From: Anaeramoeba flamelloides
Lineage: Eukaryota; Metamonada; Anaeramoebidae
DNA: 64,000 bases
Direction of reading: 5' to 3'
Assembly: GCA_027625915.1 (NCBI GenBank)
Contig: JANTQA010000012.1
Span: forward strand, 12,610,501-12,674,500
Part shown: positions 11,006 to 23,539 of the stretch, one piece after another
How the letters are laid out: the number at the start of each line of letters is the position of its first letter
Numbering within the stretch: the stretch's first letter is position 1
Made by a program: the position numbers and the translations under genes
The notes under the pieces: generated by a model
Database searches by the model: none
What the model was told of the DNA's origin: nothing
What the model saw: only the letters and a program-made list of their open reading frames with translations

Positions 11006-12109
11006 TAAAAAAATAATAACTTTTAAGGGTCAAGTCGTTAAAGTTAAAAATAATTTGTTGAAATGGATTACGAAAATTTTGTAACATTTATAAGTGCTTA
11101 ATAACAACCCAAAAGTATCCAACTTAAGAAGAGCTCGATCAGTCTCCAAAAATCAACAATCAAAAAAGAGGACATTTTTAGAAAACAGTGAAATAGAAAG
11201 ACACTCAATTTTCAATTTGAACAGTTCCAATATATAATTTTGAAAAGAACTATTTTGGTTTTGAAGGGTCACTCTTTGAGTTTTTTTTAAATCTCAAAGG
11301 TTTTTTCTTTCAATTTTTTTCCATATCCTCGAATTAGTCATTTTTTTTTGTTCCATAATGATACAAAACCCTTACTTTTTCAAATATAGAGAGTGACAAT
11401 CTAACTAAAAATTTGATTAAATCGAATTTAATTGATTGTGTACTTTTAGAAAACAATTTGTTTTAAATTGAAGAAATTTAAACTTTGGAAATTTAAAAAC
11501 AGAAATAAGTAATTTTTTTTTTTAAATTTTGATTTTTTGGAAATGAGAACTCTTTTTAAGCTTATTTTTTAAAATTGAATTTTTTTGCCAATGAGAGATC
11601 CTCTCAAAATTTTTTTGTGTTATTTAAATTTTGTCAATCAAGAGAGGTACAATTCCATAATACCCTTTTTACTTTCAAGACATTCCTTGAATAGGGAGCA
11701 AATTCACGGTAAATGACTAGGCTCTTAACAAAAGTTTAATTTAAAAAATACAATAAACCGAAAGTTTTTCTGAGAAGTTTCTATCTTTTATTACCCCATG
11801 AACTTATTTTTTGTTGAGAATTCAAAATAAATTAAATTCAGTTTATCGTTAAATTTTTTTTAATTAATTTCAGAATATAATCTTGTTACTTAAAATTGTT
11901 TGAAGTCAAATATTGGAAACCCTGAATAACGATTTTATTGATTATTATGATTTTCCAATAAATAAATGGAACTTTATCGTTTATTTATTTGTTTATTGTG
12001 AGAAAGGAGTAATCAAAGAAAATATACCAAATAAAAAAGAGAAGAAGAAAAATAATTAAATTATTACACAACAAAAATATTATATCATTTATATGAACTT
12101 GCTAAAAAA

Positions 12110-12330
12110 TATCCACTGTCGTTAGGTTTTATAGGGTTTGAAAGAATTGAGTCAAATCATTGATTTTACTAAATTATTCCAAATTCTGGAAAACAGCAGT
12201 TAGATTTTTTTTAATCTGAAAAATAAAAAGAAAATTTCTTAAATTTTCTTATAATTTCTAAAATAAAAAAAAGCTAGGCACTTGACGACAGTTCCTCCTG
12301 AAACAGGAGGAGTAAAAACACGATTGAAAG
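12110..12330 (-). mobile_element. Truncated LINE 3' tail, minus orientation
   Basis: The reverse complement contains CTGTCGTCAAGTGCCTAG, the motif seen 3' of the LINE relic at 47930-49205, and a hairpin module with AAAGAATTGAGT. There is no reverse-transcriptase part, so this is a 5'-truncated insertion or a remnant. Confidence 0.6.
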
Positions 12331-12841
12331 ATTATCTGTAATAAATAAAGATTCCACAAACTGTAATTAATAAATTTAATTTATAGTTTATCTTTCCAAT
12401 ATATTTTACTTTCATAAAGTTGAAAAAATCTAAAGATCGTCACAATCCAATTTAGAAATGATATTTTTAAGAATTTGAATAAATCCGCCTTATTTAACCT
12501 TAAGATAAAATATAAATTAGGAAAATTAGTTTTTCTAGTGATTATTATTTTTTTGGGGGGAATTCTAACAGAAATGGAGAATTAAAAGATTTAATGGGGT
12601 TTGCTGAATATTCTTAAAATCATATTCATTGCCATAAACGAAGATATCTCTACAGATCAATTATTAAAAAAAAATATGTACCTTACAATAAGTTAAGATT
12701 TTTAAAAAAATTATTGCAAATGGAATTGTAAGGGTTATCCCAAATTGATGGTTTCGTACGCTTATTAGTTCACCTTGACTTGTTAAAAAGAAAAAAAAAG
12801 TTGAAATGAATTTGACTGTTAAGTTTCTGTGCTTTAATTAA

Positions 12842-13273
12842 CTGTTGTGGAAAAAAAGTGAAACTGGAAAAAAAGTGAAACAAGGTTTTTAATTGGGAAC
12901 ATTACTGAAATTGAAAAGTAAGATCAATGAAAAAAGAATAAATAAATAAATAAAGACAAAATGAAGTATTCGCCACAATAACAGTTTTTTAAATACTATC
13001 TTTTACTATGGGTTTTTCTTTGATTGATCAATTATTAAAAATTTGTTCAAAAAATTGAATATTTTTGAGATTTCCAAAACCACACCTATAATTTCGATAA
13101 ATCAAGTAGATTTAAATTGTATTTGTTGGTTTGATTGAAAATAATATAATGGGCTATTATTTGAAGTTATTTGGTTTCTTCTTTTTATTGATTTTACTTT
13201 TCATTTTTAGTAATGTTCCCAATTAAAAACCTTGTTTCACTTTTTTTCCAGTTTCACTTTTTTTCCACAACAG
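12842..13273 (+). mobile_element. 430-bp GTTCCCAATTAAAAACC element, best copy
   Basis: Inverted ends CTGTTGTGGAAAAAAAGTG and the reverse complement, with doubled GTGAAAC motifs and subterminal GGGAACATTACTGAAA. TAA flanks both ends, which would fit a 3-bp duplication, though TA cannot be excluded. The internal block TTTGATTGATCAATTATTAA is shared with five or more other copies. No open frame, so non-autonomous. Confidence 0.8.
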
Positions 13274-13370
13274 TAATTTTTCGTCTTTTGAAATAGGAGG
13301 TTTTCTCAAAATACTTCAGTTTTAAGGGATTGGCCTCTCTCAAATAGAAACTGAAGTTTAAAGTGTCTTG

Positions 13371-13915
13371 TTATTGGGCGTAAATCACATTAGTGCTCCA
13401 TGGTTCAAATGCACGGAAAAATCCGATTATTAAAATAGTGATATTTGTTGAAACCATCAATTAAAAACAATCCTTGTATTAGTAAAAACCCCAACAATTT
13501 TTGATAAAAATCTAGATTTAACAACAAATTTAAAGGTTTAATTATCAATATTCAAATTTCAAAATTGTAAAATAAATTCTTGAATTTGTGGCTAAATGTA
13601 GATTAGTTACTAAAAAATTCATTGTTTTAAAAAAAATAATTAATTAACAAATAGATTCTTTTGACAAATTATTTCTGAAATCAGGAAAATATATCGATGT
13701 GATAATTATATTTATCAAGGGGAATAAATGGAATCATGCTTTCTTTTTTTATGTTGATAATTATTGATTTAATCTCGTAATATAAAAAAATGAAATAATA
13801 ATTACTTTTGGAAGTTATAAATATGAATTATTAAATAAAAAAATACTATTATTTGAGTTTCTATTTTTTGATTTTGAAAAGGAATTAAAAAAAAAAATTC
13901 TCAAATTTTAAAATT
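13371..13915 (+). repeat. 540-bp repeat shared with the right window edge
   Basis: GTAAATCACATTAGT, CTCCATGGTTCAAATG and AAAATCCGATTA recur at 63694-63760. The segment 13740-13905 matches 63820-63995 in reverse complement. The arrangement suggests an inverted-repeat element whose right copy is partly rearranged or cut by the window. Confidence 0.6.
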
Positions 13916-14900
13916 TTTCAGAGTGATCCCTAGAAAAAAATTTAATAATTTATTTTGCAATGATATTTCTAATATATATTTTTTGAGCTATTTGAGTTAT
14001 GGTATACTGATATTATTTACACTTAATTACAAATACTTTGATTATAAAGGAATATATGGTGATAATAATCCCTTAAGGTTTATATTTTTTTCAATATTAT
14101 ATGAGGTTTAAGTCAGATAATTTTTTTTTCTAAAAAATTCTCGAAAAAGAAAAATTTTTATGAAAGAAATTTCATTTTTGTAAGATCAAAAGGAATGGGA
14201 AGAAAACCAAAACTGGAATAAAACATTTTTGTTGAAATAGGACTGTTTATTAGAATTTTTTTTTTTTTCAATTAATGATGATCTTCAAAAATATATCTGT
14301 CTACTAATTTTTTCAACCTGAAAAGTACAACCCTTACTACACTACAATAAAATTTTTAAATAAATAGATGAAGGATTTTCTATTGTAATAATTATCTCAT
14401 ATGATAAATGGTAAAATTGTAATTTAAAAAAATCATAAATCATAAAATTTAGAATAGAAGTTAAAAAAAACTAATATTATTATTTTTTTTTTTAGGTTTT
14501 ACATTAGACAAAAAAATTACACAAAAAATATAAACTTAAGTGAATTTTCAATTTTCCTTATTGTAAAAATACCAGGTTTACCATAATTAAAAACAATGCT
14601 CAAAACATTCATAAAAGTTTTTATAATTTCTTTTCTTTTGAAATTTAATTTTTTCATTTGTTGATTATATAAAACACAATACTCTTAAGAAGTAAAAGAA
14701 ATTGAAATATTCATCTTATACTAAATACAAAATTTAATTTTATAATTCATCAAATTTAATTTTATAGTTTTTTTATCAACCCCCAATGTATAATAGATAT
14801 CTAAGAAGGACTGGAACTACTTTATATTATGGTAATACATCACTAGTACAATATGAATATACCGGTCTATTATGGGTAGACTTTTTAAATATTTTTTATT

Positions 14901-15096
14901 CAGTCAGTTTCACTTTTAAGGCACAAACTTTCAACGAAATTTAAGGCACAAAAAAAATCTCAAATTAAAACACAAAATCCAAATTCTAGTAAAATAAATT
15001 GTAAAAAAAAAAATACCAAATTTTGTGCCTTAATTTGAGATTTTTTTGTGCCTTAAATTTCGTTGAAAGTTTGTGCCTTAGAAGTGAAACTGACTG
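14901..15096. mobile_element. Tc1/mariner-like MITE, copy 2 (196 bp)
   Basis: Same CAGTCAGTTTCAC palindrome as 1506-1703. The right flank is TA and the left flank is TT, so one flank has mutated or the end is slightly eroded. Confidence 0.87.
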
Positions 15097-16193
15097 TAAT
15101 AATATATTTTATTGACTTAGGGTAGATAATATATCAAATTAATTCTAATTGTGATATTTTTCTAATTGTTAGAGTGTATTTTTCTAATTCAGATTTATTT
15201 TAATTACCTTTTTTTGAATTCCAATTAAAATAAAATTTCGCTTTATCTTCTTTTGATTTAAATAACTATTTTTCATGTGTAAAACAGTTATTAAAAACCC
15301 ACAATCCTTTCTGAGATTTTTTTAAAAAGGATTTTTTTTTGTATTTTTTTTTATATTTATCAAGATTATCTTTAATTTTTTTTGTTACTTCCATTTATCT
15401 TTAACAATTTATTTGTATTTTATGTTTTTTTTTTCATCCTTTAGTTACGAGTAATTTTTTTTTTCTTTCTTGATTTTTTTTTTTAGTTAATAGATTGTTT
15501 ATTGTGATATAGTTTGAAAAAAAATTCACGTTCAAAAATTATTGTAATGTTTGTGAAGTTTTTATGTGATTCAACGTTATTTATTTATTATTAATAATAT
15601 TATTTTGGATTTACATATACTATTCATTTATTGGAAATACCAAAATTGAAATTTAACCAAATTCTAATTTCTTCTTCATAAAAAAATAATAAAAACCAAA
15701 ATATAAAATTATTTTGATAATTTAACACTCATCTCATTAAATATTGATGAATTTTTCAAATTTAAACATATTAATATCAGTGGGAATATAATCTAATTCT
15801 ACAAGGTTGAGAATAAATAATCAAAAATTGAAATATTTAAGATCAGAAAAAAATTACAATTTAATTTATTTTCAATACTACAATAAATTTATGAAATTAC
15901 TAAAAATAAAGTATTTTTTTTTTTTTTTTCAAATATTCTAAATATATTTATAGTGAAACATTATTATTTCATTAAAAGGATTGAAAATAGTAATTTTTAG
16001 ATTTTTTTATTCAAAAGAATCAATGAAAATAAATTAAAGTATGGAAATTAACGTAAAAATAAAGAAACTAACAAATAAAAAAGTTGTTTCCTTATAATGC
16101 TTTTACAAATAAGATGAATGTTTTGAATCTTCAAAAGATATTTTTCAGGGATCAATTTAGTTGTGAGGTTTTTTAATACAATCAAAGCATGTA

Positions 16194-16596
16194 CAGCTTT
16201 TCCAAGGCTACCGTGAATTTTTAATCTGAATCAAATTTTGATGCTGATATAGATTTTTAAAAAGTTGGATATGAGGATAAGAAAGCTCATATAGAAAAAA
16301 AAATTTTCACAAATGAACTCATTTCAAAGATTTTCTAGTGATAAGATCAAAAATATTTTCGGTATTTCAAGAGAAACTTTTAAGTGACATCTCAATAGAT
16401 TTTCCAGGTTTGAAGCAATTTAGGGATGTGAAAATTAAATTTTTCTTGTATCAGAAAAAATTCTTGAATATTGAATCATTTTGAAAAATTTTTTTCAATA
16501 TGAGCTTTATTATTCTCATATCCAACTTTTGAAAAATCTATATCAGCATCAAAATTTGATTCAGATTAAAAATTCATGGTAGCCTTGGAAAGGCGG
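16194..16596. mobile_element. Mariner-like hairpin element with CAGCTTTTCCAAGG ends (403 bp)
   Basis: Arms of about 105 bp (16194-16305 and 16490-16596) are reverse complements sharing GATGCTGATATAGATTTTT. Both ends abut TA. The end sequence resembles that of the element at 59716-60165, so the two probably used related transposases. The loop has no open frame. Confidence 0.82.
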
Positions 16597-16683
16597 TATT
16601 TAGTCTTGTTAATTATCTATTTATACATCCATCTACATTTTCTCTTTCTATAACTCTTTCTCTCTCCCTCTCTCTCTTTTATT

Positions 16684-16685
<2 letters not shown>

Positions 16686-16728
<43 letters not shown>
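16686..16728. repeat. (TA)n microsatellite
   Basis: About 21 TA units, preceded by a short CT-rich stretch. Confidence 0.97.
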
Positions 16729-16732
<4 letters not shown>

Positions 16733-16759
16733 TTCTTTTAGTCAAAGAGTCCCAATATT

Positions 16760-17254
16760 TTTTCATATATCAATATTTTTTTAAAATTAAACCTTATAGC
16801 ACAAATAAAAATAATTAGAATAATAAAAACCAGAGAATAGTTGTTACTTGTAAAATAAAACATGTAAATCAATATATTTTCTTGAAAATAGAAAAGGCAA
16901 AAATTATTAGTAACTCATTGAAAAAAAAACAATGTTCATTTTAATCTTCACATGAAGATGAAATAAAAATCCCAATAGAAATCAATATTATTTCTCGACC
17001 TTCATTTCCATGGTTTCAATACCATTAGAATAACAAATTTTACCAAGTGACGATTGATCTTGCAATAAAAAAATTTTTACTGAATTTCGTGTCAAAAAAA
17101 AATCGAAAAAATAAAAACAAAAATGAAAAAATATGTGAAAAAAAGATTTCAATTTTGAAAATTACCTAAATAATTTTTCTCTCGTAATATCCATGCAAAA
17201 CCTTAAAAAACATGTATTTTATCTATTACAACTCGGTCGATTTAGACTGGAAGG

Positions 17255-17258
<4 letters not shown>
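16760..17258 (+). repeat. 500-bp repeat lying between TA microsatellites, copy 1
   Basis: Similar to 46325-46840: TTAGTAACTCATTGAA, AAAATCCCAATAGAAA, TTTCAATA then CATTAGAATAACA, and GATCTTGCAATAAAAAA occur in the same order. This copy is bounded by TA microsatellites on both sides; the other copy has one on its left. Nature unknown. Confidence 0.65.

Positions 17259-17299
<41 letters not shown>
17259..17299. repeat. (TA)n microsatellite
   Basis: About 20 TA units at the right edge of the 500-bp repeat. Confidence 0.97.
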
Positions 17300-17301
<2 letters not shown>

Positions 17302-18576
17302 TTTTCTTTGTTAATCGCTCGGCTTTACTGATTGTATAATTTTCTTTTAAAAAATTATGTAATGTTACTCAACTATTTTAATTTTTATTAAAATCATTGT
17401 CTTTCAATTTTTTTATGGAACAGAAAGTTTATCACCCTATTTGTATATGAAAATACCTTTTATTTCTATCCTCTTCAAATAAAAATCAATCAGCAATGGA
17501 ATGTTTTGGTAATTATGAATATTTTTATACGAAATTCGTATATTTTTTTTTTTTATTATTGTTAAATAATTTTTTAGTGAATATTCTATGAGTGTAATTG
17601 TATTACTTTCTTTTTGTAATAATTTATTTTTTTAATATTAAAATATTAGAAAATATAATAAAATAACAAGATAAAAGAAAAGGGTGTTCAATCTTTACAC
17701 AAAATTCAATTTATTTATGAAATGATATTTTAACCAAGACAATTTTTATAGCTTTTATATTTTCACTTAATTTTTTACTTTCAAGAACAGGTAAAAAATC
17801 CATTATATTTGCTTGAATATTTTGTTATATATTACTTCAAAAGTGTAAAAGGTAATATTTTATTTTTTTTTTTATGTCTTTGAAGTAAATTTATATTGTT
17901 TTTACTGTTTCCAACCGAGAAGGAAATAATAAAATAGATTTCTAGTTTAAAATAACAACATATATGATTTCATAGAAGGATAAAAAATTTTTTGGTCGAT
18001 ATTGAAATTTGAAAATTGAAAATAATTCTCTCAAAAATCAAAAAAATAACAAAACTTTTTATAAACTATTATTAAATAGAATTTTTATACAAGTATCTCC
18101 TCCGTTTGGATAAGTATAAAACGTATAAAAGGTATCAATATTTTTATCAGAATTAAAAATTGTTTAAAAAAACTAAAAATAATTTTGAAATCCTTTTTTA
18201 CACGATGAATCTGTCAACATAGAATAAAACAAAAAAATCGCAAAAAACCTTAAACTAATGACCTTACCAATGCACTTTAACCAGAAACAAAATTTTAACC
18301 CTTGCTCAAAACATTGACTCACTGAAGAGAGAAAAGAAACTTACCAAAAGTTTTCATATAATACATATAAAATAAACAGGGTTCCAAAAATCAGTTTTTA
18401 ATAAAGAATTATCAAGATATTGAAAGATTAAAATGGAATTTTTCGACACAACACTCAAGAAAAAGATCATTTTTTAATAAGAAAAAAAAGATTTTATCTA
18501 AAAAATTTGAATTATGACTTAAATTTTTAGAAACAAAACCAAATAATACATTTTGAACGATGTATACCAATTCGAG

Positions 18577-18732
18577 ATCAAACCTCTAAAAGTTGGTTTG
18601 AGTATGAGAGCATTCATTCCTATGTTCAAATATCGTATCCTAAAAAAAAATATTGATTAAATTTTCGTTACAGGTGAAAAGTACCAGGTCTTGAACACAG
18701 TTGGTTCAACGACTGTAAAAGGAATAAAATAA
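18577..18732 (+). other. Coding-like island, possible terminal exons of an unrecognised small gene
   Basis: A GC-richer patch. On the plus strand, 18577-18634 and 18674-18732 join in frame over a 39-nt GT-AG gap and end at a TAA: MRAFIPMFKYREKYQVLNTV, then GSTTVKGIK. The gap is much shorter than the confirmed introns here. The minus strand also reads coding-like residues after a good acceptor (VEPTVFKTWYFSP), so the strand is not settled. I do not recognise either product. Confidence 0.25.
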
Positions 18733-18932
18733 AACTGAAAAAAAAAAAAAATATAAAATGATTCAATTGATCTGTGTTTGAATTTATATTTTTTTCTAAA
18801 TTCTTTAATTTTAAGACAAAAATAAAAAAAAAAATTTTAGGATTGTGATTTTTTCTCTTAAAATTATTTTACTATTATAAAATAATCCAATATTGGGTGT
18901 ATTTTATAATTATCCAATGATTAATGAAATTT

Positions 18933-20157
18933 TTAGATCATTTTTTTCACGAGTGTGTTAATATATTGTTCTCTGTTACCATGTTCACCTTTATTGACAA
19001 AACTTTTTTTAACAGTGCTAAATCCACCAACTGGAGGCTTAAGTTTGAATGCCCATAAGAAACTATTGGCGTGTTTGAAGTTTTTACCAACAGTGTAAAT
19101 TTCATGAACTAAGTCTTCCATACAGACGATGTCGAATTTTTGGAGCTTGTCATAGATCATTTCGTTTGAGTCAATAATTTTCCTTTGGTGGTTTACTCTT
19201 GCGTGTCCTCTTTTATAAATTAAGGCTCGGACGGTTTCAACGTCTGGGTATCCCCATGTGACATATGGATCAATGAAATGAAGCATTCTAAGTGAAGATT
19301 TGTTTAACCTGATGAAAACACCACTATAAATTCTTCGAAGTCTCAATAATTGTAAAATTTTTCTTGGTTTTGGTGGTACTCCTACAATACTGTTTTAGCG
19401 CAAATTGGTAATAAAAGATTTGTTGTGAAGAGTAAATAAAAAAGTATTTAATTGTTAAAGGAATTGAAAATAAATAAAAATAAAATAAAATTAGTAATTG
19501 TTCTTGAAGGGTTGTTGGGTTTATTTTTAAATTTGTTTTTCTTCATAATCGATTTTTCGTTTTGGTTTTTTGTTTTTTGTTTTTTGGTTTTTTGGTTTTT
19601 TGGTTTATGTTTTTTGTTTTTTGTTTTTTTTTTTTTTATTTGTTTTTGAAAAAAAAAAAAAAAAAAAAGCAAAAAGCAAAAATTTTGTTTTTGTTGTTTA
19701 TTTTTGGTTTTTGTAAAAGGTAAAAAGAAGGTTAAAGAAAGTTACCCTCTGATTCTGATAATAAAAGCTAATTTTGGTTCTGGTTCTCGATAAAAGGATC
19801 CTTCTTTGAGTGCTTGTTGTTTTAATTCAACAAGTTTTTGTTCTTGTTCGAGATATTCTTTTTCATATTTTTCTGCTCTTTTGAAAGCTTTAGTTTGGAT
19901 TTCTTTGAGAAGTTTCATTCTTTTTTCGTTTTTTTCTTTTTTGACTTCTTTTGAATTGAAGCTTCTTTTGACTTGTTTTTTGATGGTTTCTGGAACTTGC
20001 CTATTTTTTAAACAAGAAAGATTTTAAAAAAAAAAAAGAAAAACAAAAGTAAAATTAATTGGTTTGTTTTATTTTTGTTTGATAATGAGAAAGTTGTTGT
20101 TCTCTTGTTTGATGAATAAAAAAAAAAAAAAATTAGGAAAGATTTTTACTTGGACAT
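18933..20157 (-). CDS. RPL7: Large-subunit ribosomal protein uL30 (RPL7), 239 aa
   Basis: Three exons: 20157..20150 (8 nt, encoding Met-Ser and part of Lys), 20000..19746 and 19389..18933. The introns are 148 nt and 356 nt, both GT-AG and both frame-preserving. The joined protein starts MSKQVPETIKKQVKRS. It continues with a basic N-terminal helix, then FYREPEPKLAFIIRIRGIVG, VPPKPRKILQLLRLRRIYSG and CMEDLVHEIYTVGKNFK. This matches eukaryotic uL30 over its full usual length. It is an rRNA-binding protein of the 60S subunit. The first intron begins after only eight coding bases, a pattern common in ribosomal protein genes. The large intron carries a run of (G)TTTTTTG-like repeats seen on the plus strand near 19560-19625. 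Strand, length and family are secure. Confidence 0.97.
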
Positions 20158-21947
20158 TTTTTTTGGTGAAGAAAATAAAAAAAAATGAAAAAAATCTTCA
20201 AAATATGATTGTGTTTAGTTAGTTATTAGATTCTTAAAAAATAAAGGTTTAAATTCTCAGATCGTAAATGAAATATTAAAATAACAACACTGATGCATTT
20301 GATTCATCTTTGTCTAATTTTTAGTTTATCTTTAATCTTGTAAAACTTTGTCTAAAAAATTCAGATCCTAAAATTTTATACAAGAAAAAAAAAATAGATA
20401 CTTTGTTATTACTAAGTAGTTCAAAAAGATATTTTCAATCATCAAAAATGCAATTGTAGAGTTCCAAAATACCCTTTTACACATTAAATAATACCTAAAC
20501 AAATAAAAAGAGATCAAATCTTACTATTCATTATACAAAATGTACATTCAGTCAAAGTAACTGTACTTATTGCATAAAACTAATGTTTCGATTTTAACAT
20601 TAGTTTTTTGTTCTAATTCAACTTCTAGTTAACTACATCATCAACACACCATAATAAAGTATTTTTGGGATTACTATAATGATTGTAAACCCCATGGCAA
20701 TATACATAATTTTACAGTTCTGAATGATAGATGATAATCCGATAAACTTTAAAAACAAATCTATTTAATTTAAAAGTTGTAAAAAAAAGTGATATGTCTT
20801 AGTATACGGGGATAATATTTTTTTAAAGAATTTGTTTTAATGAATATAGATCGCTAAATTTGATTAAAATATTGTTAAAACCAACCCCCGATTCACTATT
20901 TGAGTTCGACAAAACCCCATAATCTTTTACTTAAAATCGAAAAAAAATAAAAAAATTTTCAACGTTTTCTTATTTTGTAGTTACTTAAATGAAAATCATT
21001 TCAAGATCACTCAATAAGTGTTTGAGTTTGCTGGTTTTTCTTCCAAAATTCGAAGAAGAAACGAAAACCCTTTTAATTCTTTTTAAAAATTGAAATTTCA
21101 TTTAAAATTTTTTTCTTGAAAAAATACAACTCCTGTTTTTTTGTACCGAGTGGAAAACACTCCACCAAAACAAAATAATTTTAAAACCAAAATTGAAATT
21201 AAACTCTTCTTTCTATGTGTTGAGAAAATAAATTGCTCTTTTTTGATCTTTTCTTCAACTAAAAAAAGATAAAATATAATTACTATCAAACATTCAAGCT
21301 ACAAACAGTTTTATTCCTGATGTGTATTTGTAATTTTTGAAATCCATTTTGTAATAAATAATCTCAAAAAGTAAATCTCATGAATGAAAATGAGTACCAA
21401 ATCCCCGATGCCTATTATGGATTTAATTTTTGAATAAAAAATTTCACTTCAAAAAAAGCAATTAAACACGATTTTCCAGTCTTTCTCTTCCCTGAATTCT
21501 GTTTTATACTTTAGAATTCGAAATTGAAAGGGTTGTTTTCCAAAAAATTATTACAAAAAAATAAAATATCTTCTTATTTTTCGAACAATTGTAGTATTTC
21601 AAGGTATTCAAGTTTTTTATTACAAATCTATTTTGTATCAATCTCTTATGATCAAAAACCGAGTTTCTCAACTTTTTTAACCATTTTAAATTCACCTTTC
21701 AATAAGTAACTCTTCATTCAATTCCAAATTAATAGATTTTTAATTATGTTTCCAAAAAAAGCAAAAAATGTTTCAGTTTTTTTATCTTTGAATTTTTTTT
21801 CTTTATTAGTTTATTGATCAACAATTCCCATTCAATTTTGAATAATAATATAAGAGCGAATATTATTTTTGGTGTCAATTACCGGAAATTAGAAAAAATA
21901 AAAAATACCAAATTGTAGCGAAAGACATATAAGAAAAAAAAGTTCAC

Positions 21948-22600
21948 CATTTTGGAAAAAAAGTGAAACACAGATTTTAATTGGGCACATTACTCAAAAC
22001 AAAAAGTAAAACCAATTAAGAGAAGAAACCAATTAACTTCAAATGATAATCCATTATATTATTTTCAATCAAACATACAAAAACACTTTAAATCTACTTT
22101 TATATCAAAATTCAAGGTGTATTTTTAGAGATCTCAAAAATAGTCAATTTTTCAACAAATTTTTAATAATTGATCAATCAAAGAAAAACTCCATACCAAA
22201 AGATAGTATTAAAAAACTGTTATTGTGCTGAATACTTCATTTTTTCTTTATTTATTTATTTATTGTTTTTTTAATTGACCTTAATTTTCATTTTCCCATC
22301 ATATTTCCTATTAAAAAACAACTTTACCATTGTGGAAAAAAAATGTAAGAAAAGGGAAAAAAAGTTCAACACGCATTTTAATTGGGAACCTTACTGAAAA
22401 TTCAAAGCAAGACCAATTAAAAAAACAATAAATAAATAAATAAAAAACAAAATGAATGATTAAACACAATAACACTTTTGATCAGACTATCTTGTGTTTG
22501 TAGTTTTTCTTCGTTTGATCTAATATTATAAAAATTTATTGAATAAATAGGCTATGAATGAGATCTACATAATAACCCATCAAGTACCTCTGATAAAAGG
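21948..22600. mobile_element. Two abutting 430-bp family copies, opposite orientation inside
   Basis: The first copy (about 21948-22330) has ends like GGAAAAAAAGTGAAACAC, but its inner block reads in reverse (AATAATTGATCAATCAAAG). A second copy starts at about 22331 with ACCATTGTGG and GGGAACCTTACTGAAAA and is decayed by 22600. A third fragment begins at about 22895. Borders are approximate. Confidence 0.55.
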
Positions 22601-23129
22601 CTAGCTAAATTGATTTTACTTATCCTATGGAGCATAGTGTATGGACTTTGATATCTAAAATAGGATAAAATTTCTCAAATTATCATTTTTCAATTTTTAA
22701 AATTTGACTTTCCTTAAGGATTCTTAGTTAGCCCAATATTTCAATATAGAACAAAAAAAGATCTTGAACACTATAAATTACCACACTGAAATAATCTTTT
22801 GTTGATTACACTATTTATAAAAGAAAAATGAGAAAAAAAGGGAAATGCAGTGAAAATATTTTACTCTTATATATTCCCAAAATAACAATCTTACCATTAT
22901 GGAAAAAAAGTTCAACACTATTGCTCATTGAGAACCTTACTGTAAATTCAAAGTAATATCAATTAATAAAATTATAAAGAAATAAATATAAAATAAAGGA
23001 TTCAACAAAACAACAATTTATTATAATATTAACAAACAATAAAAATATTATAAATGGAAGGACTCGACTTTGTATTTTAAAACTCAGAAATTTTACAAAT
23101 TATCTAAACCGATATGCTTAAGTTTTAAA

Positions 23130-23520
23130 CATAGATAAATCAAATTTTTGTTAATTATGCAAAAAATCAAAAAATTTAGATATCACTAAAGATTTTAATC
23201 ATTTTCTCTGGAACTGCCCAGCTTATGAAAATAATGGTAAAATTCCGATATCTGAATTAAAAAATATTATTATTCTAATATATTAAATAATAATAATATT
23301 TTTAATATTATTCTAAAAAAAGACTCAATAATATTTATGATCACTAGTGGGTGGTAGACGAATTTTTTTGTGTTTATTAATAATTCTCAATAAAAAATTA
23401 GGAATTCGGTTAAATGCCGAGGTTTTCCAGAATTTAAAAGAATTGAGTAAAATCTTGATTTAACTCAATTCTTTTAAATACTGGAAAACCTAACAGCAAA
23501 TAAGAGGGATAAACAACTCC
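23130..23520 (+). mobile_element. LINE 3' end relic, plus orientation
   Basis: The segment translates to a decayed C-terminal motif with HFLWNCPAYEN. It resembles the reverse complement of 26660-26840 (HFLWNCPDYEN). It is followed by a 77-bp hairpin module (23420-23496) and then CTAACAGCAAATAAGAGG, the typical end of these tails. Only the 3' end survives. Confidence 0.65.
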
Positions 23521-23539
23521 TCCTTTAAAAAATAAAAAA

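Larger units (their letters stand above)
10077..18932. other. 8.9-kb gene-poor region rich in MITEs and LINE tails
   Basis: I found no recognisable protein-coding gene, except a possible small exon pair near 18577-18732. The region holds at least seven elements listed separately, two TA microsatellites and long A/T tracts. The open frame at 13923-14111 is AT-rich, lacks an ATG and overlaps the end of a repeat, so I leave it out. Confidence 0.6.

Noticed and set aside
13400-13430. tRNA-like GGTTCAAAT box in the 13371 and 63694 repeats
   Set aside because: No matching A box and no cloverleaf could be drawn, so neither a tRNA gene nor a tRNA-derived SINE is supported.
13923-14111. 62-codon frame, Ile/Tyr/Phe rich
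   Set aside because: No ATG start, A/T-driven composition, and it overlaps the right end of a repeat.
19448-19672. Lys/Asn-rich frame upstream of RPL7 exon 3
   Set aside because: It lies inside the 356-nt RPL7 intron and is made of A-rich repeats.
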